Assembly: GCF_002760615.1 (NCBI RefSeq)
Contig: NZ_AWWI01000131.1
Span: 1 to 33,902, forward strand
Direction: 5' to 3'
Length of the DNA stretch: 33,902 nucleotides
From: Puniceibacterium antarcticum
Lineage (GTDB): Bacteria > Pseudomonadota > Alphaproteobacteria > Rhodobacterales > Rhodobacteraceae
Shown: positions 31,861 to 33,902 of the stretch, piece by piece
Layout: the number at the start of each line of letters is the position of its first letter
Position numbering within the stretch: the first letter of the stretch is position 1
Program-made: the position numbers and the translations under genes
Notes under the pieces: generated by a model
The model's input: the letters and a program-made list of their open reading frames with translations, nothing else
What the model was told of the DNA's origin: nothing
Database searches by the model: none

Positions 31861-32763
31861 TTATCCAGAGAACTCAACAATCACCGCACCCAGTGCAATC
31901 AGCGACATCAGGGCAATACGTCGCGGCCCGACGGTTTCCTTGAGCACGAGCCAGCCGATGAGCGCGGCAAAGACCGTCGAGGTCTCGCGCAGCACCGCCG
32001 CCTCACCCACTTTATCCAGCCGGGTGGCCAGCATGATCGAGCCGAAACTGCCAAAGGCGATCACACCGCCCGCCACGCCCCGCAGCATCAGCGGTGCAAG
32101 CGTGGGGCGGTCTTGCATCTGCCGCCAGCGGTGAGCGGCATAAAACGGCAGCACGATGCCGTCGATCACGAAGAACCAGGCGAGAAAGGTGAACGGATCC
32201 GCCGTCGCCCGAATTCCATAGGCGTCATAGGTGGTGTAAAGCGCCACGAAGAGCCCGGTGACAAAGGCAAGCCCCAGGGCCGCCATCAGCGTATCGCGCT
32301 GGGGCTGCAGATAGATCATGTTGTAGACGGCAAGGCCGAAGATGCCCGACAGCAGCACGCCCACACCAACCCATTGCATCGGCTGGAACACCTCGCCGAA
32401 CAGGAAATAGGCTCCGATCACCGCAAACAACGGCCCAGTCCCGCGCACCACCGGATAGACCACCGTATAGGCGCCCTTGGTATAGGCCATGGCCTGCAGG
32501 CATTTGTAGGAGATGTGAATCAACCAGACCACGGCAAAGATCGGCCACATATGCGGCTCGGGCCAGGGCACGACAAACAGCGCGACGGGCAGCGCCATGA
32601 CAAAGACGCTGGCATCAATCGCGCCGCGTGTGAGCCAGGGATCGTGCCGCCCCTTTTGCAACGCGCCAAACACCGCATGCAGGAAAGCCGCCGTGATGGC
32701 GAGGATCAGGGCCAGATCATGCCCCGCTTCGGTGCCCTCGAGCGAGAGGAGCCAAGCACTCAC
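31861..32763 (-). CDS. DMT-superfamily transporter (EamA family)
   Basis: This 300-residue inner-membrane protein has about ten hydrophobic helices arranged as two EamA repeats. The second begins near AALGLAFVTGLFVALYTTYDAY. Typical features are VYPVVRGTGPLFAVIGAYFLFGE and AVLRETSTVFAALIGWLVLKE, which are the same motif in both halves. The substrate, a metabolite exporter's, is not predictable. The start codon is GTG at 32763, with a weak AGAAAG upstream and no in-frame ATG near by. The dispersed repeat lies between it and ftsY. Confidence 0.85.
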   Translation of the reverse strand: MSAWLLSLEGTEAGHDLALILAITAAFLHAVFGALQKGRHDPWLTRGAIDASVFVMALPVALFVVPWPEPHMWPIFAVVWLIHISYKCLQAMAYTKGAYTVVYPVVRGTGPLFAVIGAYFLFGEVFQPMQWVGVGVLLSGIFGLAVYNMIYLQPQRDTLMAALGLAFVTGLFVALYTTYDAYGIRATADPFTFLAWFFVIDGIVLPFYAAHRWRQMQDRPTLAPLMLRGVAGGVIAFGSFGSIMLATRLDKVGEAAVLRETSTVFAALIGWLVLKETVGPRRIALMSLIALGAVIVEFSG

Positions 32764-32795
32764 TTGCAGGCTTTCTGAATTTTGATAGGGCGGAG

Positions 32796-32846
32796 CCGGA
32801 GGGCCAGCCCTCCGGACCTCCCGGGATATTTAGGGGCAGATGAAAG
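32796..32846 (-). repeat. Composite dispersed repeat, copy 3, behind ftsY
   Basis: In minus-strand direction the conserved part (32846-32817) is followed by a stem of CCGGAGGG and CCCTCCGG (32815-32808 with 32803-32796) and loop CTGG. It begins 27 bases after the ftsY stop in the same direction. The stem sequence differs from the other copies, but the position and the CTGG loop are shared with copy 2. Confidence 0.75.
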
Positions 32847-32872
32847 GGGTGAAGAGAAAGAGGGCGGTCGCT

Positions 32873-33902
32873 TCATTCGGTGTCGAGGCCTGTCAGTGCA
32901 GCGGCGAATTCCTCGGGGTCGAAGGCCTGCAGATCGTCGATCTGTTCGCCCACTCCGATGGCATGGATCGGCAGGCCAAACTTGTCCGCAAGCGCCACCA
33001 GCACGCCCCCCCGGGCCGTGCCGTCGAGTTTGGTCATCACGAGGCCAGAGACATTGGCAAGTTTCTGGAAGGTTTCGACCTGGCGCAGGGCGTTCTGGCC
33101 AGTCGTGGCATCCAGCACCAGCAGCGTGTTGTGCGGGGCGTCGGGATCTTTTTTGCGGATCACGCGCACGATCTTGGCCAGTTCCTCCATCAGATCGGCG
33201 CGGTTCTGCAGCCGTCCGGCAGTGTCGATCATCAGAAGGTCCGCGCCATCGGCCTGCGCCTTGGTCATCGCCTCGAAGGCGAGGCTGGCGGGGTCCGATC
33301 CTTCGGGCGCGGTCAGCACCGGCACGCCGGCGCGGTCGCCCCAGACCTGCAACTGTTCCACAGCGGCGGCGCGGAAGGTATCGCCTGCGGCAATCACCAC
33401 GGATTTGCCCGCAGCACGGAACTGTGCGGCGAGTTTGCCGATGGTCGTCGTCTTGCCCGACCCGTTCACCCCCACAACCAGCACCACCTGCGGCTTGGTG
33501 GGATAGAGCGGCATGGGCTTGGCGACCGACTCCATGATCCTGGCAACTTCGGCGGCGAGCAGTTGCTTGATTTCGCGGGTCGAGACTTTGCGTCCCATCC
33601 GACCTTCGGCCATATTGGCGGTGACGCGCAGGGCGGTGTCGACACCCATGTCGGCGGCAATCAGCAGCTCTTCGATCTGTTCCAGCATCGCGTCATCCAG
33701 CGTGCGGCGCAGGACCGGCGCGCCATCGCCGCGCTTGAACAGCCGTCCCAGAACGCCGCCGCCGCTGCGCCCCGGATTGGTGGCCAGCTCGTGTGGTGGG
33801 CTTGCGGGTGTTTCAGGTCTGGCGCCGGACAGCTCTTGGGGTGGCGGGGTCAGGCGCGCCGCGGGCTGCGGCATCGGATCGCTGGGGGCCGGGACGCTGG
33901 GC
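32873..33902 (-). CDS. ftsY: Signal recognition particle receptor FtsY, 5' end outside the window
   Basis: This SRP GTPase receives ribosome-nascent-chain complexes at the membrane together with Ffh. The N domain has LDDAMLEQIEELLIAADMG. G1 is VVGVNGSGKTTTIGKLA, then DTFRAAAVEQLQ, G3 DTAGR, G4 TKLDGTARGG, and the closing GVGEQIDDLQAFDPEEF. An ATG at 33874 exists. The frame stays open to the window edge with a Pro/Ser-rich stretch, and FtsY proteins normally start with a basic membrane-binding segment that is missing here. The true start is therefore probably to the right of 33902. A repeat follows the stop codon, and the DMT gene is next on the same strand. Confidence 0.96.
   Translation of the reverse strand, partial: PSVPAPSDPMPQPAARLTPPPQELSGARPETPASPPHELATNPGRSGGGVLGRLFKRGDGAPVLRRTLDDAMLEQIEELLIAADMGVDTALRVTANMAEGRMGRKVSTREIKQLLAAEVARIMESVAKPMPLYPTKPQVVLVVGVNGSGKTTTIGKLAAQFRAAGKSVVIAAGDTFRAAAVEQLQVWGDRAGVPVLTAPEGSDPASLAFEAMTKAQADGADLLMIDTAGRLQNRADLMEELAKIVRVIRKKDPDAPHNTLLVLDATTGQNALRQVETFQKLANVSGLVMTKLDGTARGGVLVALADKFGLPIHAIGVGEQIDDLQAFDPEEFAAALTGLDTE

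Overview
The window is GC-rich and has the gene content, codon use and small-RNA families of an alphaproteobacterium of the Rhodobacteraceae (Roseobacter/Rhodobacter group). The markers are a DUF1127 gene followed by a tandem array of 'cuckoo' (CcsR-type) small RNAs, a SAM-II riboswitch in front of metZ, FolE2 as GTP cyclohydrolase, and short dispersed repeats that I associate from memory with this family. I cannot name the species.

Layout. 1-574: end of an iron/siderophore-type ABC ATPase. 588-1652 (-): mrp. 1700-2901: an apparent stress locus with a sigma32-like promoter, a DUF1127 gene, five complete two-hairpin cuckoo RNA units plus a half unit, and a strong terminator. 3044-6136: valS, followed by a chain of hairpins (6162-6283) that may be an orphan cuckoo-like RNA. 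6344-9081 (-): trkH and folE2, with a dispersed repeat between them. 9318-10654 (-): metZ under a SAM-II riboswitch with its own terminator. 10770-11872: an unknown small protein and a YfcG-like glutathione transferase. 12000-14429 (-): uvrD/pcrA. 14574-15710: an FMN alpha-hydroxy-acid dehydrogenase. 15831-19274: pyruvate carboxylase. 19439-19610: two identical tRNA-Gly(GCC) genes. 19801-21699: a C5 DNA methyltransferase and a NaeI-like restriction endonuclease. 21793-22032 (-): a stand-alone Lrp/AsnC ligand-binding domain. 22171-26988: hisB, hisH, hisA, a small membrane protein, hisF and hisE. Two minus-strand genes (DUF4287, DUF2147) and degenerate sequence split this cluster. 27145-33902 (-): a CoA-binding protein, a candidate sRNA, DUF2235, an orphan CoxL-type molybdenum hydroxylase subunit, YciB/septation protein A, a DMT transporter and ftsY, which runs off the window.

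How it fits together. Most of the window is core metabolism: histidine synthesis, methionine synthesis by sulfhydrylation, folate, anaplerosis, tRNA charging, repair and protein targeting. The accessory content is the restriction-modification pair beside the tRNA genes, the interrupted his spacer, and the repeats. The most notable signal is RNA-level. The cuckoo array has six near-periodic units (about 118-120 bp) and eleven C/U-rich loops complementary to Shine-Dalgarno sequences. A third, covarying hairpin lies in each linker. All of it sits behind a heat-shock-type promoter. No database search was possible, so family names rest on motifs and recall.
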